From Hyphomicrobium facile (GTDB lineage Bacteria; Pseudomonadota; Alphaproteobacteria; Rhizobiales; Hyphomicrobiaceae), in NCBI RefSeq assembly GCF_900116175.1, contig NZ_FPCH01000002.1, forward strand, positions 930,001 through 994,000: a stretch of DNA of 64,000 nucleotides, given 5' to 3'. Shown piece by piece: positions 17,994 through 26,400 of this stretch. Position numbers and translations under genes: made by a program. Below the pieces are notes generated by a model. It ran no database searches. It saw only the letters and a list, made by a program, of their open reading frames with translations, and was not told the DNA's origin. The number at the start of each line of letters is the position of its first letter. Position 1 is the first letter of the stretch.

Positions 17994-18380
17994 CCAAGTC
18001 TCTCCCTGACATTAGTGCCAGGAGAATGATTGATCCTGATGCTTAGTTCCTGATTGCAGGCCAGTTCTCACCAATATGGGTGGCGATGAGCCGTGAGCAT
18101 CTGCGAATGCGTGAGCCGCGTAAGCGGGCTGTCGACGCGCTCCCTGTCCCTCTTCCTCTGAATTCCTCCAAACGCGCGAAATTGGGACTAGCACTTACGT
18201 GTTATATGCATTAACGCTGATGATCGCATCGCGAACAATCATCGTCATCGCGATCGTGGGTCGTCGTTGATCTGGAATTGAGTGGCCATCCCCAAAGCAT
18301 GCGGTTTGGCGGCACTGATTTGAGCTGAAAAGCTTCCGAAAAAGTGTGTCGCGTCCGGCAGCAAATAATGGGGAATTGCC
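17994..18380. other. Noncoding interval between divergent DUF883 and autotransporter genes
   Basis: These 387 bp must hold two outward-facing promoters. I see imperfect GATCGC/GCGATC inverted repeats near 18220-18260 but no clear promoter. The GGGGAA at 18370-18375 is the ribosome-binding site for the TTG start of the autotransporter. Confidence 0.4.
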
Positions 18381-21305
18381 TTGGACAGGATTCGCTCGGG
18401 AGCCTTCGCGCTATCCGGAGGCCTATGCGTACGCGCCGCGCTGCTCGGTCTTGCCGTTTGCTCATTTGCCTCGCACGCGAGCGCAGCTGACCGTACCTAT
18501 ACGACCTTGAATTTCGGCGACTACAGCACGTTCCTCACCGGCATCCGCGGGAATACGATCGTCGGAAACTACGCGATGCCGAACTCGAGCGCGACCGGTG
18601 GTCTTCTCTACGATATCCCCAGCGGCACGTTCACGGCGTTTCCCATTTCGACGGACGATGGCGTCAATTATCCGGGTGCAATCAGCTCATCGCCCTACGG
18701 TCCGAGCTTCGGTTCCCTCGACGGAATCTTGCGCACCGTCGGCAGTTATCAGACCAGCGAATCCGCGCCTTACGATTTGAGTTATCTTTACGACGGCGCT
18801 TTAGCGCCAGGCGCGAACCTGACGACGCTCATTTATCCCAGCACGCAGATGAACCCGACCCTTTTCACAATCGCGCACAGCACGTTCGGCGACACCGTCG
18901 TCGGCAACTACGATACGCAGCTGGCGACGGGAAATGCCTTCATCTACTCGATCAGCACCGGAACCTATGTCACCAACAATTTTCCTGGCGCGATCAGCAC
19001 CACGGCGTACGGCGTCTATGGCAACTTGATTGCCGGCGGTTACTCGCCGGTTGGCGTTGGCAACGGCCTCGGATTGGACCGCGGCTACATCTACAATATG
19101 ACCACGGACACCTGGAAGACCTACAATCATCCGGATGCCGTCATCACGCATTTTGAAGGCATTACCGGCGGCGGACGCGCCGGGACCTACAATCTCGTCA
19201 GCGACTGGGTGGACATTGACGGGAACGTTCATGCAGCGGTCCTGCACATCGCGGCCAATGGCGACGAGACCTGGATCGAGCTCGGCGTCGGCGACTATCT
19301 GACCTCGGCCAATTCCATGTATGGCGAGCAGGTCATCGGGGTCTACGTCGACGACGATCATAAGATCAACGGCTACGTGGTCAACCTTCCCGAGTTCTAC
19401 GATCCTATTCGCAATTCCACCATCATAGAAACTACGACCGCCGACAGCCCGGCGCTGTCGGGCGTCGAAGGCGACGACATTGTCAACGACGGCATCATTC
19501 TCACGAGCGGCGCAAATGCTCCGGGCATTCGCAGCGATACCTATGGCGTCGTCACCAACAACGGCACCATCTCCGTCACCGGTCCAGAAAGTGCCGGCGT
19601 CGAGATGAATGGCGACTACGGCACGCTTCTCAATGGCGGTACGATCCTGGCAGAACCGGGCGGCTATGCAATACGCACGGGTTCGACCGCGAGCGGCAGC
19701 GCTATCGCTAACGCCGGTATTATAAATGGAAAGGTTTCGGTCACTGGCGCTCTTCCCGCCCGTTTTGAGAACAGCGGCTGGATGGGCATCACCGCCACCG
19801 GCGCGGGCACGACGCATTCGATCAGCGGAACGTTCGTGCAAACGTCCTCGGGAACACTCGCTCTGCGGGTAGGGCAGGAAAACGATGCACTGAACATAAC
19901 TGGCGCGGCGCGTATTGCCGGCACAGAATTCACGGTGTTCGACGCTGCCGGGTTACGCAATCACTACACGCTGATGACCGCCAGCGAGGGCTTAAGCGGG
20001 ACGTTCGAGAAATTCACACAAATCGGACTTGGACGCTATATCTCGACCGATCTCGCCTATACGTTGAACGACGTGACGCTCAATCTCAGTTCTGAAATCA
20101 CGAGCTTCGACGATCTATCGGCCAACCAAACTGCGGTGGGCCGAACGCTCGACAATGCTTTTAATTCCAACGGCCGCCTGCCGGGTCATCTCGCCGCGAT
20201 TTATGGGCTGACAGACCGCCAGTTGCCCGGGGCGTTGAATGCACTTTCAGGCGAGGTGTACGCAAGCGAGCACTCTGTGCTGATCGATCAAGCGTTCTAT
20301 AGCCGGCAAGCCGTGCTGTCTCGCCTCCGGCAGTTTGGCGGCGCGGATAGCGGCGGCGCCGATGGCGCGCTCGCTCATGTGGGTCCGGCATCGATGTCGA
20401 ACCTCGGTGGGCCCGATCGCGGCGAAGGTTTCAACGCCGCGAACCAAGCAGCAGGTATCCCGCCGACGGGCCCTGCGACGACGTTCTGGACGCAAGCCTT
20501 CGGTGCGCGCGGCAGCATCGACGGCAACGGCAATGCTTCAAGCGCGCGTAGTAATCTCGCAGGAGTGCTTACCGGCGCCGATATTCAATTCGATGGAAAT
20601 TGGCGCGCCGGTCTGGCGCTCGGATATTCTTCGTCGAACACCCAAGTCAGTGCGCAGCGAAGTGCAGCAGACGTCGACGGTGGCCTGATCGCCTTTTATG
20701 GCGGCACCCATTACGGCGCGCTGAACCTTCGGTTGGGCGCGACCGTCGGGTTCAACAGCATCGACACGACGCGCACGGTCGCATTCCAGGGGTTCGTGGA
20801 TCGCACCCATGCCAATTATAGCGCGTCAACCGCTCAAGCGTTCGGCGAGCTCGGCTACGCCACGTCATGGGGCGCGGTTGCGCTCGAGCCCTTCACCAAC
20901 CTCGCGTGGGTGCATCTCGACAGCGCCGCATTTACCGAGGCTGGCGGCGACGCTGCACTCGCAGGCGCGTCCAGCAGCGGGGACGTCGGCTACTCGTCGC
21001 TCGGCGTTCGGGCTGCCGGCAATTACTCGCTATCGAACGGCATGGCCTTCGTTCCGCACGTGTCGGTGGCCTGGCAATATGCCTTCGGCGACTTGGCGCC
21101 GGAAACGTCGCTGGCGCTGGCCAGTGTTTCGGGATCGAACTTCAGCGTGTCCGGCGTTCCGTTGGCGCGCAACGCCGCTCTCATCGATGCCGGGGCCGAC
21201 TTACGCATCAGCACCGACGCCAAGATAGGTGTTTCTTATACCGGGCAGCTCGCGAAAGACGCGCGCGACAACGCGATCGCAGGCAACGTTCGGCTTAAGT
21301 TTTGA
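18381..21305 (+). CDS. Autotransporter (type V secretion) with HAF-like repeats in the passenger
   Basis: A 974-residue protein. Signal peptide at 1-36 (hydrophobic LLGLAVCSFASHASA). The first 320 residues of the passenger contain repeats of the HAF type, for example FPGAISTTAYGVYGNLIAGG and the related VVGNYDTQ/IYSISTGTY units. Residues 340-560 look like a beta-helix (GANAPGIRSDTYGVVTNNGT and similar). From about residue 700 (TTFWTQAFGARGSIDG) comes the outer-membrane beta-barrel, ending in the C-terminal Phe (VRLKF) that signals barrel assembly. Start is TTG with GGGGAA 5 nt upstream. The passenger would be displayed on, or released from, the cell surface; ligand unknown. Confidence 0.88.
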   Translation: MDRIRSGAFALSGGLCVRAALLGLAVCSFASHASAADRTYTTLNFGDYSTFLTGIRGNTIVGNYAMPNSSATGGLLYDIPSGTFTAFPISTDDGVNYPGAISSSPYGPSFGSLDGILRTVGSYQTSESAPYDLSYLYDGALAPGANLTTLIYPSTQMNPTLFTIAHSTFGDTVVGNYDTQLATGNAFIYSISTGTYVTNNFPGAISTTAYGVYGNLIAGGYSPVGVGNGLGLDRGYIYNMTTDTWKTYNHPDAVITHFEGITGGGRAGTYNLVSDWVDIDGNVHAAVLHIAANGDETWIELGVGDYLTSANSMYGEQVIGVYVDDDHKINGYVVNLPEFYDPIRNSTIIETTTADSPALSGVEGDDIVNDGIILTSGANAPGIRSDTYGVVTNNGTISVTGPESAGVEMNGDYGTLLNGGTILAEPGGYAIRTGSTASGSAIANAGIINGKVSVTGALPARFENSGWMGITATGAGTTHSISGTFVQTSSGTLALRVGQENDALNITGAARIAGTEFTVFDAAGLRNHYTLMTASEGLSGTFEKFTQIGLGRYISTDLAYTLNDVTLNLSSEITSFDDLSANQTAVGRTLDNAFNSNGRLPGHLAAIYGLTDRQLPGALNALSGEVYASEHSVLIDQAFYSRQAVLSRLRQFGGADSGGADGALAHVGPASMSNLGGPDRGEGFNAANQAAGIPPTGPATTFWTQAFGARGSIDGNGNASSARSNLAGVLTGADIQFDGNWRAGLALGYSSSNTQVSAQRSAADVDGGLIAFYGGTHYGALNLRLGATVGFNSIDTTRTVAFQGFVDRTHANYSASTAQAFGELGYATSWGAVALEPFTNLAWVHLDSAAFTEAGGDAALAGASSSGDVGYSSLGVRAAGNYSLSNGMAFVPHVSVAWQYAFGDLAPETSLALASVSGSNFSVSGVPLARNAALIDAGADLRISTDAKIGVSYTGQLAKDARDNAIAGNVRLKF

Positions 21306-21331
21306 AACCGCGTTCGAGCCGTGAAATAGAT

Positions 21332-21364
21332 CTGCGCGCCATTTCGTTGGCGCGCAGAGTTTTT
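21332..21364 (+). terminator. Rho-independent terminator of the autotransporter gene
   Basis: A perfect 10-bp stem (CTGCGCGCCA with TGGCGCGCAG) with a 6-nt loop, followed by AG and five T residues. It lies 26 bp after the stop and before the end of the convergent cupin gene. Confidence 0.85.
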
Positions 21365-21386
21365 CGCGGGCGTTGATACCGCTTAT

Positions 21387-21911
21387 TCAGCGAATGAACT
21401 GATTGACGAAATCGGCCCCGAGACCGACCTCTTCATAGTGCTTGCGGCAAGCTTCTATGAGTTGGAAGTTGTCTTCGACAAGCGTGACTTTATCCTGCTC
21501 GTCGATGTACAGCGTCGCGCCCTGAATGAAGAACAAAGTCTGCATTTCCTCGCCGCTGTCGCACGTCAGCGTGTGCGTTTCGCCGGGCGGTTCCATAACG
21601 TAGGAGCCTTCCTCCGCGCGCCACGTGTGTTCGAGATATCGCCAGCTGCCCTTCAGGACGAAGCCGTGCACGGGCGAAGGGTGACGGTGACGCGATAGAA
21701 CGCCGCCCTTTTTGACTCGCAGCACTTCTCCGTGTGCGCCGGAGTTCATGTCAAAAAACAGCGGGCGGAACCAGACGTTCGGCTCCAGCAGAACCCAGAT
21801 GCGCTCGTCTTTCACCGGTAGCACGACCAGTTCCGGGATCATTCCGAGATGGGCGAACTGGGGCGGGTCGAACGTGACGTGTTCCGATTTAACCGGCGCG
21901 ATAAGTGTCAT
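21387..21911 (-). CDS. Cupin dioxygenase-like protein (2,4'-dihydroxyacetophenone dioxygenase family)
   Basis: A 174-residue single-domain cupin. The metal site is visible as GGVLSRHRHPSPVHGFVLKG (His-x-His and further His) and EPPGETHTLTCDSG (His of the second motif), giving a three-His site. The overall layout resembles 2,4'-dihydroxyacetophenone dioxygenase and ChrR-type cupins, which cleave C-C bonds next to a ketone or act as metal sensors. It is the third gene of an operon with a flavin-dependent oxygenase and a flavin reductase, 12 bp after the latter, which favours an oxygenase role in breakdown of an aromatic or ketone substrate. Confidence 0.75.
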   Translation of the reverse strand: MTLIAPVKSEHVTFDPPQFAHLGMIPELVVLPVKDERIWVLLEPNVWFRPLFFDMNSGAHGEVLRVKKGGVLSRHRHPSPVHGFVLKGSWRYLEHTWRAEEGSYVMEPPGETHTLTCDSGEEMQTLFFIQGATLYIDEQDKVTLVEDNFQLIEACRKHYEEVGLGADFVNQFIR

Positions 21912-21923
21912 CAGCAGAACCTC

Positions 21924-22445
21924 TCAGGAAACGCGTGGAATGTCGGCAACAATCGGATGGAACTCGCCGCGGAAGAAGACCAAGGGGTTACCCTCCGGAG
22001 CGCGGCGCATTTTCACAACTTCGCCGACGACGATTTCGTGATCGCCGCCATCGTATGTGGTCCACAGGCGGCACTCGAATGTTGCGATGGCATCCGGCAG
22101 CACGGGGCAACCCAATGATCCGCGATACCATTCGACGCCATCGAAGCGATCCGCGATCGGAGCCGCAAAGCGCTTCGCGAGTTCGACGTGCTCGTGACGA
22201 AGCACGTTCACGCAGAACGATCCGCTGCCCTTCACGAGACCGACGCTCGCCGCGCCTTTTCGTACGCTGTAGAGGACGAGCGGCGGCGTCAGGCTGACAG
22301 GCTGGAACGATGACGCCGTCAATCCGAAGCGCGCGCCTTCTTCCGTCGTCCCGGTGATGATCGTAATGCCCGTTGCAAAGCAGCTGAGCGCCTTGCGCAG
22401 GTCCAACGGGTCGTCGGGCGAGATCCAATCGTCGGCAGCCATCAT
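21924..22445 (-). CDS. Flavin reductase (HpaC/RutF-like)
   Basis: A 173-residue flavin reductase-like protein with TGITIITGTTEEGARFGLTA, VLYSVRKGAASVGLV and the family motif GGDHEIVVGEVVKM near the end. Such proteins use NAD(P)H to make reduced FMN or FAD for a partner monooxygenase. Its ATG overlaps the stop of the upstream acyl-CoA-dehydrogenase-like gene (ATGA), which strongly suggests the two are a two-component oxygenase. Confidence 0.88.
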   Translation of the reverse strand: MMAADDWISPDDPLDLRKALSCFATGITIITGTTEEGARFGLTASSFQPVSLTPPLVLYSVRKGAASVGLVKGSGSFCVNVLRHEHVELAKRFAAPIADRFDGVEWYRGSLGCPVLPDAIATFECRLWTTYDGGDHEIVVGEVVKMRRAPEGNPLVFFRGEFHPIVADIPRVS

Positions 22446-23845
22446 TCTGCGGCGACCTTCTTGGACTGAAGCTCGGAATTGAGCTTCGCGATGATCCGCT
22501 CTTTGCCCGCGTCGTCGAGCTTGCCAAGCTCAGTCATCAAAACGGGCTCGTCGACCTTCTGATTCCACCAGTCGATGGCTTCCGAGCCGAACAGGCCCCA
22601 TTTGCCAATGAGCTGGGCCGTGACTTCGTTGGACGGCGCCATGATCCAACCTGCCTTCGAGTCCCGCACAAGGCGCTCGAGCTCAACGTCGCGCATGTAG
22701 CCACGACCGCCGCAGGCCTGCAGCATCTTGTCAGAGACTTCGAATGCGAACCGCGTCGAAAGAAATTTCGCTTTGAAGCACCAGAGCGCGTATTCGGCGC
22801 GCGGCATCGCTTTGGGATCCTCGTAATAAATGTCCCAGCGGCCGCCGTCCGTTGCGTCGTCCAAGGCCTTTGCGACAGAATAGGCATACAAGCGCGAGGC
22901 TTGGGCATCCATGATCGCACGGCCGAACACGTCCTGAATCGTCGGATAGTCGGCAACGCGGCGGCCATATTGCACGTGGGCCTTGCGCGTCACGTGTCTT
23001 TTGGCGACGTCGATGCAGCCAAGCCCGACACCGTTATACGAGCCCGCGTACATGAGCATCGCGAGCGGATCGATCGCCTCGTCGTTGGACATCGCTCCGT
23101 CGCCCGGCCAGCCGACGATGCGGTTCAACGGAACGACCGTGTCGATCTCGACGGGGCCGGACTGGTTGCCGTGCATTCCCATCGCGTCCCACTTGCCGGC
23201 GGAACCCTTCACTTCATTCTTGTAAAAGAGGAATACGGAAAGGTTGCCGTAGTTGCCGTCGAAATCCGGGCTCGTCGTCTGAGAGATATACCAGTCGGCG
23301 TAGCCGGACGACGTTGTCCAAGCGGCTTTCTTGTGCACGTGCCAGCCGTCTTCGACGCGCTTCGCACCGGACATTTTTGGGTACCAGAAATGTCCGCCGG
23401 TCTCGGGGTCGGTGTATGACGCGGTGCCGATGAGGCATTCGCTGTCGATCCGCGACAGCAGGCTCTCGATCTCGGTGTTGCCTTTGGCGCGATAGACGAG
23501 CCCGGCGACGGCCACCATATGCATCATGTAGATCAGCGCGGTGGACGGACATCCGTACCTCGCGATCGTCTCGGCGATCATCGTGATGCCGACATGATTT
23601 TCGCCGCGGCCGCCCATTTCCTTGGGCACGATGGCAGCCAGAAGCCGAAGCTTGGCTAGCGCTTCGATGTTTGCGCGCGGATAAGCATTCGTCTTATCGC
23701 ACTCGATCGCGTTCGGCCGGAGGACGTTGTGGCAAACCTCGATCAGCTCACGGCGAAGCTGTTTTTGCTCTGTCGTTAAAAACCAGTCCGGATTGAACTC
23801 TGCATCCAGTCCGAAATAGGCGCTATCGCCCCACATTGTCGTCAT
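22442..23845 (-). CDS. Acyl-CoA dehydrogenase-fold flavoprotein, probable two-component monooxygenase
   Basis: A 467-residue protein of the acyl-CoA dehydrogenase superfamily: helical N-domain, a central FAD-binding strand region (LIGTASYTDPETGGHF), and a C-terminal helical domain with QACGGRGYMRDVELERLVRD. At the place of the dehydrogenase catalytic Glu (usually Y-E-G) it reads IMAPSNEV, so acyl-CoA dehydrogenation is doubtful. With a flavin reductase overlapping downstream, a DszC/HpaB-like oxygenase is more likely. Start chosen at 23845, where GGGAG lies 9 nt upstream; 23851 is an alternative. Confidence 0.72.
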   Translation of the reverse strand: MTTMWGDSAYFGLDAEFNPDWFLTTEQKQLRRELIEVCHNVLRPNAIECDKTNAYPRANIEALAKLRLLAAIVPKEMGGRGENHVGITMIAETIARYGCPSTALIYMMHMVAVAGLVYRAKGNTEIESLLSRIDSECLIGTASYTDPETGGHFWYPKMSGAKRVEDGWHVHKKAAWTTSSGYADWYISQTTSPDFDGNYGNLSVFLFYKNEVKGSAGKWDAMGMHGNQSGPVEIDTVVPLNRIVGWPGDGAMSNDEAIDPLAMLMYAGSYNGVGLGCIDVAKRHVTRKAHVQYGRRVADYPTIQDVFGRAIMDAQASRLYAYSVAKALDDATDGGRWDIYYEDPKAMPRAEYALWCFKAKFLSTRFAFEVSDKMLQACGGRGYMRDVELERLVRDSKAGWIMAPSNEVTAQLIGKWGLFGSEAIDWWNQKVDEPVLMTELGKLDDAGKERIIAKLNSELQSKKVAAE

Positions 23846-23936
23846 GCTCATCTCCCGCGAGCGGCCACCTCGCCCTTGCGGGGGGATGATGAGCGGGAGA
23901 AGAGGCGCCGGTCTCTCGGAATATTGCCAATTTTGC

Positions 23937-24881
23937 TCAGGAAAGGGCGCGGCGGCGCCATTCACGGGGCGGCATGCCAACGTGGCTAAGGAAAACCTGG
24001 CCAAAATGGCTCTGGCTTTCAAATCCGACGAGCGAGGCCACTTCGATGATTGTCGTGGTGCGGCTCAGGAGCAATTCCTTGGCTCGTTTGATGCGCAGCC
24101 CGACGAGCCAACGGTGGGGCGGCGTTCCGACGGCCGTCTTGAACGCTCGTACGAAGTGGAAGCGGCTCAACCCTGCGGCGCCTGCCAGGTCGTCGAGCGA
24201 GATATCTTCCGACAGACGATCCTCGACGAGCGACAGCACGCGGCGCAGTTGACGTGCCGTCAACGCACCAGCCGTGTTCGCGCCGGCCGTGTTCGCGCCG
24301 GCCTTTCCATCCTTCTGGCAATGGCGGAACAAGATGCGGCGCGCGATGACATCGGCGGCCATATCGAAGAAAAGCGGCGAAATGCTTCCCGGACGCTGCA
24401 TTTCTTCGGTGAGTGCCAGGATTGTATGGCGAAGCGGCGTGTCCGTGAACGCGAGGCGATCGGAGATGTCCGCGCGGCCGTTGCCGGCCTCATCCGCAAT
24501 CCTGTCGAGAAACTCAGCATGCAGGAATACGTGCGCTTCTTCCGTCGGCCGGTCCCAGCGCCACACGTTGCTGCGCTCCGCTGCCATGATCAGGGATTGA
24601 CCGGGCAGAACACGGCCTTTGACCTTTTCCCCGCCGAGACACGCTTCGATGACCAACGGTCCGCCGAGCGCAACCGAGATGTAGTGAAAAGGGAGCTTCG
24701 GACATTCGACTTCTTCCGCCAAGCCATCGAAGCGGAAATGACCGATCGCTAGAACCGGCGAGGCCGCGAAGCTCTGAGGCCGCACTGGGCTTCCGCCGAG
24801 TTTGCCTATCCACGCCTTCGCCGACAAAATATCGGGATGGCCATCACGCGCGGGCGTAGAGCTATCGGACAAATTCATCAT
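23937..24881 (-). CDS. AraC-family transcriptional regulator
   Basis: A 314-residue regulator. The N-terminal half is a ligand-binding domain. The C-terminal 100 residues form the double helix-turn-helix: ISLDDLAGAAGLSRFHFVRA and TIIEVASLVGFESQSHFGQV, ending FLSHVGMPPREWRR. The linker holds a 15-bp tandem duplication at 24271-24300 that repeats AGANT. It lies upstream of the cupin/flavin-reductase/oxygenase operon on the same strand and divergent from an XRE-cupin gene, so it most likely controls that operon. A perfect inverted repeat abuts its start codon. Confidence 0.93.
   Translation of the reverse strand: MMNLSDSSTPARDGHPDILSAKAWIGKLGGSPVRPQSFAASPVLAIGHFRFDGLAEEVECPKLPFHYISVALGGPLVIEACLGGEKVKGRVLPGQSLIMAAERSNVWRWDRPTEEAHVFLHAEFLDRIADEAGNGRADISDRLAFTDTPLRHTILALTEEMQRPGSISPLFFDMAADVIARRILFRHCQKDGKAGANTAGANTAGALTARQLRRVLSLVEDRLSEDISLDDLAGAAGLSRFHFVRAFKTAVGTPPHRWLVGLRIKRAKELLLSRTTTIIEVASLVGFESQSHFGQVFLSHVGMPPREWRRRALS
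24271..24303. repeat. 15-bp tandem duplication inside the araC-type gene
   Basis: GCCGTGTTCGCGCCG occurs twice in direct succession (24271-24285, 24286-24300), followed by GCC. Being a multiple of three it keeps the frame and adds one AGANT unit in the linker between sensor and DNA-binding domains. Likely a slippage-prone site. Confidence 0.85.
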
Positions 24882-24882
24882 T

Positions 24883-24908
24883 GCGAAATTATGCCTTGCA
24901 AATTTCGC
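24883..24908. promoter_or_regulatory. Perfect inverted repeat between divergent regulators
   Basis: GCGAAATT (24883-24890) and AATTTCGC (24901-24908) are exact inverted copies with a 10-nt spacer. The element begins 2 bp upstream of the AraC-type start codon and lies 52 bp before the XRE-cupin start. Its place suggests binding by one of these regulators, with autorepression. A related GAAATTTT follows at 24920. Confidence 0.5.
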
Positions 24909-24960
24909 CTGACAAGCTGAAATTTTAGGCGTGACTAATCAATGGCCTGGGGGAACGCAA

Positions 24961-25569
24961 ATGCCGGCGTCAAACGAGAAGGCGGCGACGGCTTCAGAGG
25001 ACGAAGATCTGACGCCGACGCGCGTGGGTGCGGAAATTCGCGACCTACGAAAAGCCAAACGGCTGACGATAAAAGAGCTTTCCCTCGCGACGTCGCTGTC
25101 GATCGGGCATCTGAGCGAGATCGAGCGCGGTATCGCCTCCCCCGGCATCAAGACGCTGCATGATATTGCCAAAGCGCTCGGCGTCACCATCGGATGGTTT
25201 CTGCACAACGCGGAGGGCGGAGACCCGGATGAGCGCGATTATATCGTGCGCGCGGGCAACAGGCGCACGCTGCGCTTTTCATCGGGGATAACCGACGAGC
25301 TGCTGTCGCCCAATTTGCGCGGCCAGCTCGAGTTGCTGATGTCGCGATTTCCGCCCGGATCAACGGAAGCCGGAACGCCCTATACGCATAACGGCGAAGA
25401 GGCCGGGCTGATCCTCGCCGGGTCGCTCGAACTCTGGATCGGCGAACAATCGTTCACGCTGCGCGAAGGCGATAGCTTCAGTTTTCCTTCGACGACTCCT
25501 CATCGCTATCGCAATCCCGGCAGCGTAGAGACGGTCGTCGTTTGGGCAATCACGCCGCCGTCCTACTGA
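24961..25569 (+). CDS. XRE-cupin transcriptional regulator
   Basis: A 202-residue regulator: N-terminal XRE helix-turn-helix (AEIRDLRKAKRLTIKELSLA then LSIGHLSEIERGIASP) and C-terminal cupin sensor (THNGEEAGLILAGSLELWIG and FSFPSTTPHRYRNPG). This architecture is common for regulators of amine, polyamine and amino-acid catabolism. The ATG at 24961 follows GGGGGAA; a GTG at 24931 is less likely. It is divergent from the AraC-type gene across a perfect inverted repeat. One of three XRE-cupin proteins in this island. Confidence 0.9.
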   Translation: MPASNEKAATASEDEDLTPTRVGAEIRDLRKAKRLTIKELSLATSLSIGHLSEIERGIASPGIKTLHDIAKALGVTIGWFLHNAEGGDPDERDYIVRAGNRRTLRFSSGITDELLSPNLRGQLELLMSRFPPGSTEAGTPYTHNGEEAGLILAGSLELWIGEQSFTLREGDSFSFPSTTPHRYRNPGSVETVVVWAITPPSY

Positions 25570-25587
25570 CTCTCAAAACGTTGGCGC

Positions 25588-26199
25588 TCAAAAGATCGGC
25601 GGCGTGCACGCGCAGGCCACAACCGCTTCGGTCTTGCCGACGTTGCGTAACCAATAGGGCACGCGCCCGAAGAGCTGATAACCACCACCTTTGCGCAGGC
25701 GGTGGGTCTCGCCGCCGACTTCGACTTCGATCGTCCCTTCTATGACCAGAACTGCGGTTTCCCCGTCGTAAATGATGGGATCATCGCCGGTGCCCGCGCC
25801 TGGCTTATAGCGCTCAATAAACATTTGAAGCCTCTTATCCCGGCGCTCGCTGCCGAGAACGCGAAGGTCGGCGGCACCGCGGGACACGACGGCGAGATCA
25901 TCCGCATTATAAAAAAGTGCGTTTTTCTGCGACACCGGCAACGCGAAGAAATCGGCGATTGAGATCGGAATCGCGGTCAGCAGACGATGAAGCGACGCAA
26001 GCGATGGCGCGTGGGTTTCCTGCTCTATCGTCGATACGGTCGCATTGGTGACGCCGGCACGCTTGGCGAGTTCGCGTTGCGAAAGACCTGCTGCTTCGCG
26101 CACCTGCTTGAGCCGCGACCCGACGGCAAGCTCGCTTGCCTCCGCGCGTGCGCGGGCCTTTGCGGTTGCCTCAACTACCGCTTTTTTTCGCTCAGCCAT
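25588..26199 (-). CDS. XRE-cupin transcriptional regulator, PuuR-like
   Basis: A 203-residue regulator with an Ala/Lys-rich N-terminal helix, an XRE domain (LKQVREAAGLSQRELAKRAG, NATVSTIEQETHAP) and a cupin domain (VLVIEGTIEVEVGGE). The order, spacing and the ISIADFFALP linker resemble PuuR, the repressor of putrescine breakdown in E. coli. It is divergent from an aldehyde dehydrogenase gene and so probably controls it. The frame reaches 26235; the ATG at 26199 with GGGAAG upstream is preferred. Confidence 0.88.
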   Translation of the reverse strand: MAERKKAVVEATAKARARAEASELAVGSRLKQVREAAGLSQRELAKRAGVTNATVSTIEQETHAPSLASLHRLLTAIPISIADFFALPVSQKNALFYNADDLAVVSRGAADLRVLGSERRDKRLQMFIERYKPGAGTGDDPIIYDGETAVLVIEGTIEVEVGGETHRLRKGGGYQLFGRVPYWLRNVGKTEAVVACACTPPIF

Positions 26200-26345
26200 C
26201 GTCTTCCCATCCACGTGAATGTCCGTGTTTCGCAAATTCGTTCCGGCGCTTGCGCGTAACCCACGTCATCACGTTTGGATGCCGGGTCGTCAACGCTCCA
26301 GATTGACATCGCGAAGCGCGACCACGATCATATTTTTATGGCGCT

Positions 26346-26383
26346 GTGTTCGATAAATTTATACACTGAGCTTCTGAACTCAG
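26346..26383. promoter_or_regulatory. Inverted repeats ahead of the aldehyde dehydrogenase gene
   Basis: A 21-bp element with GTGT/ACAC ends around TAAATTTA (26346-26366) is followed by CTGAG-N8-CTCAG (26366-26383). Both lie just before the dehydrogenase start at 26401. Possible operator and leader hairpin of the divergent PuuR-like regulator; support is only positional. Confidence 0.3.
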
Positions 26384-26400
26384 CAACGGAGTAGAGACCA

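Noticed and set aside
18012-18194. A 60-codon frame between DUF883 and the autotransporter genes
   Set aside because: No ribosome-binding site, no domain-like sequence, and it lies in a region expected to be promoter DNA.
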